DNA of 64,000 nucleotides from an uncultured Chitinophagales bacterium (GTDB lineage Bacteria > Bacteroidota > Bacteroidia > Chitinophagales > UBA2359). Every line of letters starts with the position of its first letter. The stretch's first letter is position 1. The notes under the pieces are model-generated. The model was not told the origin of the DNA. It did no database searches and was given only the letters and a program-made list of their open reading frames with translations. Below are positions 1-9,422 of this stretch, one piece after another. The stretch spans positions 1 through 64,000 of the forward strand of contig CALBCY010000069.1 in assembly GCA_937927195.1 (NCBI GenBank). The letters are read 5' to 3'. A program made the translations under genes and the position numbers.

Positions 1-2
1 CT

Positions 3-65
3 GATTTGCCTACAGCTTTGTGCATTTCCATTACTTATGTTGACAACCCTAGCGATTCAGATTAA
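3..65 (+). CDS. C-terminal end of a probable imelysin-family protein (5' part outside window)
   Basis: Frame 3 is open from the window edge to a TAA and encodes 20 residues, ending ISITYVDNPSDSD. A C-terminus of the form 'ITYxDxDGD' is typical, as I remember it, of Bacteroidota imelysin (peptidase M75-like) proteins. Those are periplasmic or lipid-anchored and commonly sit upstream of HTTM and TonB-receptor genes, as here. The fragment is too short to be certain; the identification rests on the ending plus the two downstream genes. Confidence 0.45.
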   Translation, partial: DLPTALCISITYVDNPSDSD

Positions 66-111
66 GTTTTTTCCTGCGGACGAAAGAGCATAGGACTATT
101 GGATTAAATAT

Positions 112-137
112 CTAAACATCCGAAATTCTAAACATCC
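112..137. repeat. Two copies of CTAAACATCC in the intergenic gap
   Basis: CTAAACATCC occurs at 112-121 and again at 128-137, a 16-base period (twice eight). Similar octamer-periodic sequence lies upstream of the genes starting at 10743 and 11872. No gene is visible between 66 and 235. Confidence 0.5.
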
Positions 138-235
138 AGACCTCCGAATAGACATTGAGAACAGATTTTTTTAAATAAAACAATTTCAAGCATTTGACAA
201 ATGCATCCTCCATATCGAACCTTTGTGATTTTAGA

Positions 236-1564
236 ATGCTATTCAAAAATCTCATCAACCAACCGGTTTCTATTGCTCCATTGATCAGCTTTAGAATCTT
301 GTTTGGTTTGTTAATGGCTTATGGTGGGATCAGATTTTGGTACATGGGTTGGATTGAAAAACTATATTTAAAACCAAGCTTCTTCTTCAAATACTATGGA
401 TTTGAGTGGGTGAAAGTTCTGGAACCCTGGGCAATGTACACGCTGTTCTTTGCTATAATTCTTTCTTCCTTAATGATTGCTGTCGGTTTACTTTATAAGC
501 CAGCAGCAATTGTGTTTTTTGGCACTTTTACTTATTCAGAATTGATTGACGCCAGCAACTACCTCAATCATTATTATTTGGTATGCTTGTTTGCTTTTCT
601 ATTGATTTTGCTTCCAGCAAACAAAGCTTTTTCACTGGATGTAAAATTGGGTATTTGCGATGAAATGCAAAAGATTCCAGCTTGGTGTATCAATATTTTA
701 ATATTTCAATTAGTCATTGTTTATACCTACGCTGGCCTAGCAAAAATAAATTACGACTGGCTCATCAATGCAATGCCAATGAGCGTTTGGCTAAAGGAGC
801 GATCAAGCAAACAAGGGCTGGGAATCATTTTAGGTTTGCCATTGGTTCCATATATTTTTTCTTGGATTGGTGCAATTTATGATTGCAGTATTTCATTTTT
901 CTTGTTAAATAAGTTTAGTCGAAAAGTGGCTTATTTCGCTGTCGTGATTTTTCATTTAATGACCAAGCTTTTATTTAATATTGGTCTATTTCCTGTTATA
1001 ATGATTTTCAGCACTTTGGTATTCTTTCCGGGCAAATTTCATGAAAAGCTTTTATCCAAAATAGGTTATCAAAACAAATCGAAAAGTAATTTTCAATACC
1101 GCAGTTTTGCCAATTGCTCCTTATCCATCGTTGTCGCTTGTTTTATTCTGCTGCAAATCTTCCTGCCCATGAGGCACTTGGCCTACAATGGTGATGTGAA
1201 GTGGACAGAGGAAGGATACCGATTTTCTTGGAGGGTAATGCTTGTTGAAAAAAATGGCCTGGCCACCTTTAAGGTAATAGACCCCGAAAGTGGTAGAAAA
1301 TCTGAAATAGTTAATGGGAATTATTTGAACAGATTTCAAGAAAAACAAATGTCCATACAAGCAGATTTCATTCTGCAATTTGCTCACTTTCTAGAAAGAG
1401 AATTTCAGCAAAAACATGGGATAAAAGAACCAAAAGTGACGGTAGATTCATTCGTTGCTTTGAACGGAAGAAGTAGTCAAGAATTCATTGATTCCAAAGT
1501 AGATTTAACTGAAATAAAAGACGGATTCCAAAAAAAGAATTGGATTAAGCATTTGGACTTATGA
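236..1564 (+). CDS. HTTM-domain (vitamin K-dependent gamma-carboxylase-like) membrane protein
   Basis: A polytopic inner-membrane protein of about 442 residues. Its first 300 residues are dominated by hydrophobic helices, in the pattern of bacterial HTTM proteins (horizontally transferred transmembrane domain, related to vitamin K-dependent gamma-carboxylase). A soluble C-terminal 130 residues follows. The enzymatic substrate of bacterial members is unknown. The start at ATG 236 is preferred; the longer frame begins with TTG at 194 and adds a polar stretch. The stop overlaps the next frame as ATGA, so HTTM and the TonB receptor are very likely co-transcribed. Imelysin-HTTM-TonB receptor is a recurrent Bacteroidota arrangement and suggests a role in acquiring a metal or an organic metal complex (inference). 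Confidence 0.85.
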   Translation: MLFKNLINQPVSIAPLISFRILFGLLMAYGGIRFWYMGWIEKLYLKPSFFFKYYGFEWVKVLEPWAMYTLFFAIILSSLMIAVGLLYKPAAIVFFGTFTYSELIDASNYLNHYYLVCLFAFLLILLPANKAFSLDVKLGICDEMQKIPAWCINILIFQLVIVYTYAGLAKINYDWLINAMPMSVWLKERSSKQGLGIILGLPLVPYIFSWIGAIYDCSISFFLLNKFSRKVAYFAVVIFHLMTKLLFNIGLFPVIMIFSTLVFFPGKFHEKLLSKIGYQNKSKSNFQYRSFANCSLSIVVACFILLQIFLPMRHLAYNGDVKWTEEGYRFSWRVMLVEKNGLATFKVIDPESGRKSEIVNGNYLNRFQEKQMSIQADFILQFAHFLEREFQQKHGIKEPKVTVDSFVALNGRSSQEFIDSKVDLTEIKDGFQKKNWIKHLDL

Positions 1565-1584
1565 TTGGAGAAGGCACATATAGA

Positions 1585-4005
1585 ATGAAATTTACAATAC
1601 TGACCCGCAACCTACTTTGTTTGTTCGCAATAGCTGCTTGTGTTTTTTGCACAACTGCTTTTGGGCAAAATGCAGAGATCACAGGATTCATATTGGATGC
1701 CGATAGCAAACAGCCCATCTCTGAAGCCAGTATATTTCTAGAAAATCAAAACGTCTATTTGCAAAGTGACAAAAAAGGAAAGTATGAAATTGAAAAGCTC
1801 GATCAAGGAATTTATTATTTGAATTTCTTTGCGGACGGCTACGAAAATTCTCGTCTGGAAATTCTCGTCCAAAAAGACGAGCAACTGTCCAAAGATATTT
1901 TTCTTTCGACCTTAGAGGTAGACATTAAGGAGATTGAAGTCCGTTCTGAACAAGATGAAAATTTTAGTTCGAGGCAATTGAGAAATGTGGAAGGAACAGC
2001 CATCTATGCGTCGAAGAAAAGTGAAGTTATCGATTTAGAAAATATTACGGCAAATCTCGCTACCAATAATTCTAGGCAAATTTACAAGGACGTTGCCGGA
2101 TTGAATATTTGGGAAAGTGATGGTGCAGGATTGCAATTGAGTATTGGATCAAGAGGGCTTGATCCCAATCGTACTTCTAGTTTCAATACTCGGCAAAATG
2201 GTTACGATATAAGCGCGGATGCTTTGGGCTATCCTGAAAGTTATTATACTCCTCCGGGACTTGCATTGAAAAAGATTGAAATAGTCAGGGGTGCAGCATC
2301 CCTACAATATGGACCACAATTTGGCGGCTTGTTAAATTTCATTTTAAAGAAAGGAAACCCTGCTAAACCTTTTGAATTTGTCAGTGTAAACAGCATCGGT
2401 TCATGGGGATTGCTCAATAGTTTCAACAGCATTGGAGGGCAATATAAAAATTTCAATTACTACGCATTCTACCAAAGAAAACAAGGAAATGGCTTCCGAC
2501 CAAATTCCGAATTTCATCAGAATACCGCCTTCGCTAACTTAAGCCTACAGTACAGTGAAAAGCTTAATGTTTCCTTTGAATATACCCACATGGATTATTT
2601 GGCTCAACAAGCTGGTGGTTTGGTTGATTTTGAATTTAACCAAAACCCTAGACAATCTAAGCGAGAAAGAAATTGGTTTCAAGTCAATTGGAATTTATTC
2701 TCCTTGAATTTGGATTATAAAATTTCAGATAAAACCAAGATCAACAATAAAACTTTTATGCTACATGCACAAAGAGATGCATTGGGTGTTTTGAGTAGAA
2801 TAAACCGACCCGATTCTGGTTTGGAAAGAGATTTAATCAAAGGCAAGTATCAAAACTTTGGAAATGAAACCCGTTTGATTCATCGATATAAAATAAAGGA
2901 AAAATACTCCACTCTTTTGCTGGGCTTTCGCTATTATAATGGCTACAGCCAATCTATGCAAGGTGATGCAAACAATGAGAGTGGTCCAGATTTTTATTTC
3001 CTAAATGAATTGGAGCCCGAAAAATCTTCTTATGAATTTCCCAGCCAAAACATTTCATTCTTTGCAGAAAATCTTTTCAACATCACTGACAATTGGAACA
3101 TCACGCCAGGCTTTAGATTTGAATACATCAAGACAGCTTCAATGGGCTACTACAAGTCAAGGGTCTTCTCTGGTGGAGAGTTAATTTTTGATCAGAAATT
3201 TGAGCAGGAAAAAGAACAAAAAAGAGCTTTCCCGCTTTTGGGAATTGGTAGTTCTTTTAAGGTCAACCCAAGCCTTGAAGTTTACTCCAATTTCTCTCAA
3301 AACTACAAATCTATCAATTTCAGTGACCTGGCTATTTCCAATCCCAACTTGATTGTTGACTCTTTATTGATGGATGAAAAAGGTTTCAATTTTGATCTGG
3401 GTTTCAGGGGAAAGGCTTTGAAAAACAGAATCCGATTTGACTTTAGTTTGTTTTACCTAAGTTATAAGAATAGAATTGGCATAGGCGATTTGGAAGGGGT
3501 TGCTTTCAGGACCAATATCGGAAATGCCAGAATAATCGGCTTGGAATCTTTCATCGAAAGTGCGCTTATTTCACCTAAAAAACAAGACAAGATTTCATTG
3601 AATCATTTCATAAATTTCAGCCTACTGAATGGAAAATATCTCAGCGGACTTAGCTTTTTTGAAGGCAACAATGTGGAGCTTATTCCACCAATAAATATAA
3701 AGACGGGTTTTAATTTCAAATACAAAAATCTGAAAGTATCTTATCAATTTTCTTTTGTAGACGAACAATACAGCGATGCAACAAATGCAGAATTGGTACC
3801 GCATGCCACAGTTGGCCTCATCCCTTCTTATCATGTTCAGGATCTGTCTTTGGATTACACAATTAAGAAATTTAAATTTGGAGCAGGAATTAACAACTTA
3901 TGGAATAACTATTATTTTACCAGAAGAGCCAATGCCTATCCAGGACCAGGAATCATTCCAGCCGATGGAAGGAACTTCTATTTTAACTTTGGGGTGATTT
4001 TTTGA
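1585..4005 (+). CDS. TonB-dependent outer-membrane receptor with carboxypeptidase-like N-terminal domain
   Basis: About 806 residues. The order is signal peptide (hydrophobic core LCLFAIAACVF, cleavage near AFGQ), a CarboxypepD_reg-like beta-sandwich (about residues 28-110), a plug domain (about 130-245, with the typical sequence VRGAASLQYGPQFGG), then a 22-strand-type barrel ending in an aromatic residue (NFYFNFGVIF). It imports a ligand across the outer membrane with TonB energy. The ATG at 1585 gives a clean signal peptide; an ATG at 1561 overlaps the HTTM stop by four bases and cannot be excluded. By context the ligand is probably an iron or other metal chelate. Confidence 0.92.
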   Translation: MKFTILTRNLLCLFAIAACVFCTTAFGQNAEITGFILDADSKQPISEASIFLENQNVYLQSDKKGKYEIEKLDQGIYYLNFFADGYENSRLEILVQKDEQLSKDIFLSTLEVDIKEIEVRSEQDENFSSRQLRNVEGTAIYASKKSEVIDLENITANLATNNSRQIYKDVAGLNIWESDGAGLQLSIGSRGLDPNRTSSFNTRQNGYDISADALGYPESYYTPPGLALKKIEIVRGAASLQYGPQFGGLLNFILKKGNPAKPFEFVSVNSIGSWGLLNSFNSIGGQYKNFNYYAFYQRKQGNGFRPNSEFHQNTAFANLSLQYSEKLNVSFEYTHMDYLAQQAGGLVDFEFNQNPRQSKRERNWFQVNWNLFSLNLDYKISDKTKINNKTFMLHAQRDALGVLSRINRPDSGLERDLIKGKYQNFGNETRLIHRYKIKEKYSTLLLGFRYYNGYSQSMQGDANNESGPDFYFLNELEPEKSSYEFPSQNISFFAENLFNITDNWNITPGFRFEYIKTASMGYYKSRVFSGGELIFDQKFEQEKEQKRAFPLLGIGSSFKVNPSLEVYSNFSQNYKSINFSDLAISNPNLIVDSLLMDEKGFNFDLGFRGKALKNRIRFDFSLFYLSYKNRIGIGDLEGVAFRTNIGNARIIGLESFIESALISPKKQDKISLNHFINFSLLNGKYLSGLSFFEGNNVELIPPINIKTGFNFKYKNLKVSYQFSFVDEQYSDATNAELVPHATVGLIPSYHVQDLSLDYTIKKFKFGAGINNLWNNYYFTRRANAYPGPGIIPADGRNFYFNFGVIF

Positions 4006-4159
4006 TTGAACCTCAAGGTATTTAACCACCTAAATCAACCTAGTTTGTGTTGTTGATTGAACCACAGGATTGCTTGCCGCATAGTACACTTGTAGAGAAC
4101 AATTTGGATGAGCACTTGGAGACAGCACTTGATGAAAGAACTTGGAGAGCAAATGCATT

Positions 4160-4951
4160 TTAGGAATAAGATCCTGCAATAATTTTTTCAAAGATTCTGC
4201 TTCCTAAAATTCCTTTTAAATAGACAGCCAATTTCTGGATTGGCGCCCCTACTAAGTATCGGACTTTGTGACCAGATTCCTTTTTTATCAATCGCTCAAT
4301 CAATTTGGCGACTTCGATGGGGTCTGCCCCACTCTGTTCATCTTTTTCGAATATCTCAACCGCTTTTTTAAATTGTTCATTGTAAACACTGTCGGGATTT
4401 TCTGTAAACACTCTGTTCGCCGTAAAAGAAGTTTTAAAGTCCCCAGGATTGACATTGACCACCTTGACATTAAAATCCTTGGTCTCCATTCGCAAGGCTT
4501 CTGTATAGCCCTCTAAGGCAAATTTGCTAGCAGAATAAAACCCTTGAAAAGGCAATCCCAATAATCCTCCAATAGAACTGACATTGATGATTAATCCCTC
4601 TTTTTGTTTTCGCATATGAGGAAGCACCGCTTTGTTCATTCGCACTGTACCAAAGAAATTGCTGTCCATTTGGGAAATGGCATCCTCCATTTTGGTTTCT
4701 TCTATAGAACCTGAAATTCCATATCCAGCATTGTTAACCAAAACATCAATTTTTCCATTTTCTTTCACAAATTTTTCAATTGCATTTTCAACAGAATCAT
4801 CCTTCGTAATGTCAAGTGCCAGACTAGGGAATGGACTGTCCCCTTTTGGATTTCTAGAACTCCCGACTACTTTGTAGCCTGCAGCATGAAGATGCTCTGC
4901 CATGATTTTCCCCAAGCCAGAACTTGTTCCTGTTATAAAAATGTTTTTCAT
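4160..4951 (-). CDS. Short-chain dehydrogenase/reductase
   Basis: A classical SDR of 263 residues with a Rossmann fold. The cofactor motif TGTSSGLG is at residues 7-14, NNAG at 73-76, the catalytic Ser at about 125-126, and Tyr139-x-x-x-Lys143 in YSASK. It should be a cytosolic NAD(P)(H)-dependent oxidoreductase. The substrate cannot be read from sequence; an Arg soon after the first glycine motif (SSRNP) hints at NADP preference. It is monocistronic and convergent with the TonB receptor gene. Confidence 0.93.
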   Translation of the reverse strand: MKNIFITGTSSGLGKIMAEHLHAAGYKVVGSSRNPKGDSPFPSLALDITKDDSVENAIEKFVKENGKIDVLVNNAGYGISGSIEETKMEDAISQMDSNFFGTVRMNKAVLPHMRKQKEGLIINVSSIGGLLGLPFQGFYSASKFALEGYTEALRMETKDFNVKVVNVNPGDFKTSFTANRVFTENPDSVYNEQFKKAVEIFEKDEQSGADPIEVAKLIERLIKKESGHKVRYLVGAPIQKLAVYLKGILGSRIFEKIIAGSYS

Positions 4952-5079
4952 ACTAAATATTGATTGAAAAATTATTGATTACCAATCCAAATGGAAAGTC
5001 CTAACACCTTATTTAAAAGGGCAACGGATGCTGATTTCAAAAAGCCAAAAGCTACAGGCAAAAACCCAAAGCCGCTACC

Positions 5080-5592
5080 TTAAACATAATCAAACCAAAC
5101 TTCTAACATCCCTTCATGCTCATGTCGATTCACACTTTTCACTTCATCGAAAACAAAAAGCAAATTCATCACTTCGTTTTTCAAAATGCCTTTCCCTCGA
5201 CCGTGGATTATTTCCACACGAGGTACTCTGTTTTTAATGGCTTCTTTGAGGTAATTTCTACATTTGTAAACTTGAAAATCCAATTCACCACTTGGCCAAC
5301 TTCTAGGTTCATAATCATTGAAGGATTCCATGTGCAGATCAAACTTTCTGTTAAAAGAAGCCATTTCCATTATTTCAAAATTGAAATCTTTACCCTTTTG
5401 CACCTTCTTCTTCGGTTGAATGAATACATCTTCATCCTCTTCTTGCATTAGGTCACTTGGGGCAGCAAGCTTAAGCTCCTTTCCTATTCTTACGTTTGCC
5501 ATACCGCTTGGATCGACTCCTTCAAACTTACCAATTTCTCCACTAGAAATCATCTTTACTTTATCTCCGATCCACAAATCATTTAAATCCAT
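5080..5592 (-). CDS. Smr (small MutS-related) domain protein
   Basis: 170 residues from the preferred start MDLNDLWIGDKV. The longer frame to 5661 adds 23 non-conserved residues. The N-terminal 50 residues look like a small KOW/SH3-type barrel (WIGDKVKMISSGEIG). The C-terminal half is an Smr domain with the signature IHGRGKGILKNEV. Smr domains bind or cleave nucleic acids; stand-alone bacterial forms act in ribosome rescue or recombination control. Which applies here is unknown. Acidic and lysine-rich linkers separate the domains. Confidence 0.85.
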   Translation of the reverse strand: MDLNDLWIGDKVKMISSGEIGKFEGVDPSGMANVRIGKELKLAAPSDLMQEEDEDVFIQPKKKVQKGKDFNFEIMEMASFNRKFDLHMESFNDYEPRSWPSGELDFQVYKCRNYLKEAIKNRVPRVEIIHGRGKGILKNEVMNLLFVFDEVKSVNRHEHEGMLEVWFDYV

Positions 5593-5759
5593 ACTATAAA
5601 ATTTCAAAAATATTTTTAGAATTAATCTTGGTTGTTTAGTTATGCCTCTTAAATTAAGCATTTTTCCTTCGTTTCATAAAAGTTCACCAGGTGTACATCT
5701 CAAGTTTAAGCTACGTTCTTTTGATTTAACTCCTGAAGGCTTTCCGAAATAATGAACAG

Positions 5760-6101
5760 TTATTTCTTTTTTTTTGTTGCTTTTGGTGGCAAGGAATTAA
5801 CATAAGCATAACTTTCTTTTAAGTATTTGGCCACCATCTTTAAATCCGTTAACATAGCATCTGTTACCAAAACGTAATCGCGCATGACTGCTCCATGAGA
5901 TTTAAAAATTGTAGAATCATATTTTTCCTTGAAAATTTCCTGGCTTTCTTTTGAAAGCCGGATACCAATTTCCGCTTCTTTGTTTAACAGAGAAAACATA
6001 TAACCATTCGAGGAAGTATAAGCCATAGTCTTTCCCTTTCTTTCTATTTCAGGACAAAGAGCCACTATTTCATCGTAAATCTTTAGTTTCTTTTCGTACA
6101 T
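5760..6101 (-). CDS. TfoX/Sxy N-terminal-domain-like protein
   Basis: 113 residues. The central segment (NGYMFSLLNKEAEIGIRLS) and the C-terminal pattern 'MRDYVLVTD...KESYAYVNSLPPK' match the small stand-alone TfoX_N-like proteins common in Bacteroidota. These are related to the competence regulator Sxy but usually have no proven regulatory role. It ends in a lysine-rich tail (KATKKKK). It stands alone and is divergent from the asparagine-synthase-like gene. Confidence 0.7.
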   Translation of the reverse strand: MYEKKLKIYDEIVALCPEIERKGKTMAYTSSNGYMFSLLNKEAEIGIRLSKESQEIFKEKYDSTIFKSHGAVMRDYVLVTDAMLTDLKMVAKYLKESYAYVNSLPPKATKKKK

Positions 6102-6225
6102 TTTGTCAATATAGCGGTAAAATTGAATATTGAAAAAAAATACAGCATATTTTTCAAAAGCAGCATTTTATCGAATTTGTTCGATTATGATAACACTTAT
6201 ATTTATCCTACTTTAGAGCCATCGA

Positions 6226-7863
6226 ATGAACCCGATCTACAATCATAAAATCTATCCTTGGCAGACCGATGAGACCAATAAATGTATGGCCAGAGGCTTT
6301 GCATTTTACAATGGTAAAAAATTGAGCTCCCGTGATTTAATCGAACATTTGAAAGGCATTTCAAACAAGCAAGGTTTTAGAAATTTTTTGCTAGAATTAA
6401 ACGGCTTTTTCACGCTGGTCCTCCACCTTGAAAACGAAAGTTTGGCCGCCTCAGATTTGATGGCTACATTTCCACTTTTGTATAAAATAAAAGACAACAA
6501 AATATCCTTTGCCGAAAGCAATGAAATAGATTTCAACAATCAAAAATTACTGGACAAGGATGATCCGCAAATCAATTCATTTATCTGTTCTGGCTTTACC
6601 ATTGGTTCGCAAAGTATTGCCAAGGAATACCAACGCTTGGAATCCAGAAGCCTGATTCATTTTGTGGATGGTCAAATAACAATAGAACAATACCATCCGA
6701 ATTTTGAACAGCCAAAAAACACAGGTCTCCTTTTGCATTTCAAAGAAAGGCTGCATCGAATCAGTCTTAAAGTTTTTAAGCGGCAATTGGAATTTATTGG
6801 TGATCAACAAGTCATTATTCCTTTAAGTGGTGGATATGATTCCAGGTTTATATTGGCCATGTTGCATCAATTGAAACATAAAAACATCCTTTGTTTTACC
6901 TATGGTCGAAAAGATTCTTTTGAGGATAAAATTGCCAAAGCAGTTTGTGAAAAATTAAAGATCGAATGGCATTTTATCGAATTCAATAAAGACCTTTTTG
7001 AAAATTACTTCTCCAACTCCTATCAGAAATATGAAACCGCTGCCTTCAATGGGTTCGGGTTGGTATATGAACAAGACTTTTTGGCCTTGGCAGACTTAAA
7101 GAAAAAGGGGCTGATCCAAGCCAAGGCTTTCATTTTATCCGGTCTCGGCGGGGACATTCTAAGTGGCAATTGGCTACCCAACGCCATTCAATTTGAAGGA
7201 ATAGAAATTTCAAGAGCGGGTTTGATAAAATACATTTCAAAACAGCCAAAATTTTTCAATCAAGAAAATCCATTGATCGATCGGACAGCTCTTGCCAAAC
7301 TGATAGATCAAACTTTGCCTAAAGGTGAAATATCTGACAAAACGGATTGGCTAAATAAAATGGAAAACTGGGGAATTGAACAACGGACTTCTCGTTATCA
7401 CATTGGTGGAATGCGAGCATTTGAATTTTTCGAATTGAATTGGTTAATGCCCTTATGGGATAAAGACTTCATTGAATTTTGGAACACAGTACCCTATGAG
7501 TTTCGAAAAGATTGCAAGCTTTACAAATCTTACTTAGGCGAATATCTTTTTGAACCAAAGGACATTAACATTTACCATGAAAATATATTTCACACCAATA
7601 AAGAGGAACTACTGAGCACTAAGATAAAAAGCAAGACGCCAAAGTGGTTGAAACAATTGGCAAAGCCACTTTTTATCAAAAGGTCGGAAATAGATGTACT
7701 AGGTTATGACTATTTATGTGAAATGCTTTATAAAAAATTAAGTAAAGCGAGACAGGCAGCTTTAAAGAAGAATCAAAAAGATTTGAATTTATTAGAAGCA
7801 ATATATTTCATTGATGGTCTTTACGATGATAATTTGCTAGAAAGGGAAGGTAGTCTCGATTAA
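6226..7863 (+). CDS. Asparagine synthase-like protein lacking the catalytic N-terminal cysteine
   Basis: 545 residues. The N-terminal 170 residues follow a class II glutamine amidotransferase fold, but the protein begins MNPIYN, so the nucleophile Cys2 is absent and glutaminase activity is unlikely. The C-terminal part is an AsnB-type ATP-pyrophosphatase domain with PLSGGYDSR (Ser201, Asp205) for PPi binding and a second glycine-rich segment SGLGGDILSG. It should adenylate a carboxylate and amidate it with free ammonia or another amine. AsnB homologues of this type occur in polysaccharide and natural-product loci, but no such neighbours are present, so the substrate is unknown. Confidence 0.83.
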   Translation: MNPIYNHKIYPWQTDETNKCMARGFAFYNGKKLSSRDLIEHLKGISNKQGFRNFLLELNGFFTLVLHLENESLAASDLMATFPLLYKIKDNKISFAESNEIDFNNQKLLDKDDPQINSFICSGFTIGSQSIAKEYQRLESRSLIHFVDGQITIEQYHPNFEQPKNTGLLLHFKERLHRISLKVFKRQLEFIGDQQVIIPLSGGYDSRFILAMLHQLKHKNILCFTYGRKDSFEDKIAKAVCEKLKIEWHFIEFNKDLFENYFSNSYQKYETAAFNGFGLVYEQDFLALADLKKKGLIQAKAFILSGLGGDILSGNWLPNAIQFEGIEISRAGLIKYISKQPKFFNQENPLIDRTALAKLIDQTLPKGEISDKTDWLNKMENWGIEQRTSRYHIGGMRAFEFFELNWLMPLWDKDFIEFWNTVPYEFRKDCKLYKSYLGEYLFEPKDINIYHENIFHTNKEELLSTKIKSKTPKWLKQLAKPLFIKRSEIDVLGYDYLCEMLYKKLSKARQAALKKNQKDLNLLEAIYFIDGLYDDNLLEREGSLD

Positions 7864-7904
7864 ATCAAATCTCGATCTTTGACTAATCTAATTTCTCGCA
7901 TCCA

Positions 7905-8453
7905 TTACTTTAAGCTTTTAAATAAGTTCTCCATATATTCCAATCCCTTTTCATTGCAGAATTCGATGTTCCTTTGTGGAATAGATTCTGTATTTCCATG
8001 AGCATCTATTACACGACTTAGGCTCTCTTCTCTCAAAATATGTAAAATAGGATAAGGAGAACGATTCGTAAAATTAGAAGGGTCATTTGGTTCTGTGCCG
8101 CCAAACTGATAATTGGGATGGAAACTCGCAATTTGGAAGATTCCAAGGAAATCAAATTCTTCTAACAGCTCATTAGCCACCTCTAGTAAATCCAGATAGT
8201 CTTCAAAGTTTTGATAAGAATCTGGCAGGATCAACAAACTGGTCTCAATTTCCGGAAATTTCGATAACATTCTAATTTCATTCAATATGTAATCTTCTAT
8301 TGTTGAATCATCCTTTTCAAAGAAAAGGGAATATCTAATTGTTTCATTGATGAATTCACCCTTTGCGAAAGGGCAGAAATTATGGGCAATGACAACATTC
8401 TCTAACCATTTTTTAACAGGCAGAATAAACGTATTGGACTTTTTTTCGTTCAA
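7905..8453 (-). CDS. DUF1415 family protein
   Basis: 182 residues, matching DUF1415 over its full length: an N-terminal 'WLENVVIAHNFCPFAKG' segment with a conserved Cys, a central acidic region, and 'IASFHPNYQFGGTEPND' followed by 'NRSPYPILHILRE'. Function is unknown and it is probably cytosolic. It is convergent with the asparagine-synthase-like gene and divergent from the zinc protease gene, with promoter elements for both directions in the 99-base gap. Confidence 0.88.
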   Translation of the reverse strand: MNEKKSNTFILPVKKWLENVVIAHNFCPFAKGEFINETIRYSLFFEKDDSTIEDYILNEIRMLSKFPEIETSLLILPDSYQNFEDYLDLLEVANELLEEFDFLGIFQIASFHPNYQFGGTEPNDPSNFTNRSPYPILHILREESLSRVIDAHGNTESIPQRNIEFCNEKGLEYMENLFKSLK

Positions 8454-8470
8454 AATATTGAGATTTAAAG

Positions 8471-8478
8471 CAAAGATA
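8471..8478 (-). promoter_or_regulatory. -7 promoter element for the DUF1415 gene
   Basis: On the minus strand this reads TATCTTTG, an exact match to the Bacteroidota consensus TAnnTTTG. It lies 17 bases before the ATG at 8453. No clear -33 TTG is seen. Confidence 0.45.
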
Positions 8479-8511
8479 AAATGGATTCTATGTCCTTTTA
8501 ATAAAAAACTT

Positions 8512-8519
8512 TAAATTTG
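8512..8519 (+). promoter_or_regulatory. -7 promoter element for the zinc protease gene
   Basis: TAAATTTG matches TAnnTTTG exactly and ends 33 bases before the ATG at 8553. This argues against the alternative TTG start at 8517, which lies inside the element. Confidence 0.45.
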
Positions 8520-8552
8520 ATAAAAACAATCAACAAATTAAACAATAACAAT

Positions 8553-9422
8553 ATGCGTTGGGAAGGACGAGAAAAAAGTAGAAATGTAGAAGATCATCGA
8601 GGCAAGAGCATGAAACGTGTTGCTGGAGGCATTGGAATTGGGACCATCCTTATGTTGGGCTTGGCACTTTTCTTTGGTGGTGATGTAGGTCAAATATTAA
8701 ATCAGGTGGCTACACAATCACAGCAAGGACAATCTCAAATTCAACAAAGTGGTGCCCAGCCGGGCAATAGAGCAGACGATGCACTAGCAGAATTTGTTGG
8801 TGTTGTGCTGAAAGATACAGAAGATGTTTGGAATAAGATATTTGCTGAACAGTTGGGTCAAAGATACCGTGAGCCGAAATTGGTTATTTTTGATGGTCAA
8901 ATCGGATCAGCTTGTGGACATGCAAGTGCAGCCACTGGACCATTTTACTGCCCGGGAGATGAAAAAGTTTACATAGACCTTAGCTTTTATAAACAATTAA
9001 GGGACAGATTTAAAGCTCCTGGTGATTTTGCTATGGCTTATGTGGTTGCCCATGAGGTCGCTCACCATGTGCAAAAGCTATTGGGTTATACTGATTTCGT
9101 GCATTCGAAAAAAGGCCGAGTAAGCCAGAAAGAATACAATGATCTTTCAGTACGTCTTGAGCTACAAGCTGATTATTTAGCTGGTGTATGGGCGAGGTAT
9201 GGTCATGAAATGAATGGATTCTTAGAAGAAGGAGATATTGATGAGGCATTAAATGCAGCACATGCAATTGGTGACGATAGAATCCAAAAGCAAAGTCAAG
9301 GATATGTTGTTCCTGATTCCTTTACACATGGTACTTCGGAACAAAGAGCCAGGTGGTTTACAAAAGGGGTTCAGAATGGAACACTAAAAGGTGGTGATAC
9401 CTTCAATGCAAGAGTTTTATAG
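8553..9422 (+). CDS. ypfJ: Neutral zinc metallopeptidase, YpfJ/KPN_02809 type
   Basis: 289 residues from ATG 8553, beginning MRWEGREKSRNVEDHRG, the usual N-terminus of the family. One membrane helix follows at about residues 24-42 and a Gln/Ser-rich linker at about 45-70. The catalytic domain carries a zinc-binding HEVAHH (His167, Glu168, His171) and a downstream acidic metal ligand in RLELQADYLAG. The protein is anchored in the inner membrane with its protease domain most likely on the periplasmic side. Substrates are unknown. It has its own promoter and no operon partner. Confidence 0.92.
   Translation: MRWEGREKSRNVEDHRGKSMKRVAGGIGIGTILMLGLALFFGGDVGQILNQVATQSQQGQSQIQQSGAQPGNRADDALAEFVGVVLKDTEDVWNKIFAEQLGQRYREPKLVIFDGQIGSACGHASAATGPFYCPGDEKVYIDLSFYKQLRDRFKAPGDFAMAYVVAHEVAHHVQKLLGYTDFVHSKKGRVSQKEYNDLSVRLELQADYLAGVWARYGHEMNGFLEEGDIDEALNAAHAIGDDRIQKQSQGYVVPDSFTHGTSEQRARWFTKGVQNGTLKGGDTFNARVL

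Noticed and set aside
5116-5451. 111-codon plus-strand frame opposite the Smr gene
   Set aside because: Complementary shadow of a clearly recognised Smr coding sequence; composition typical of antisense frames.
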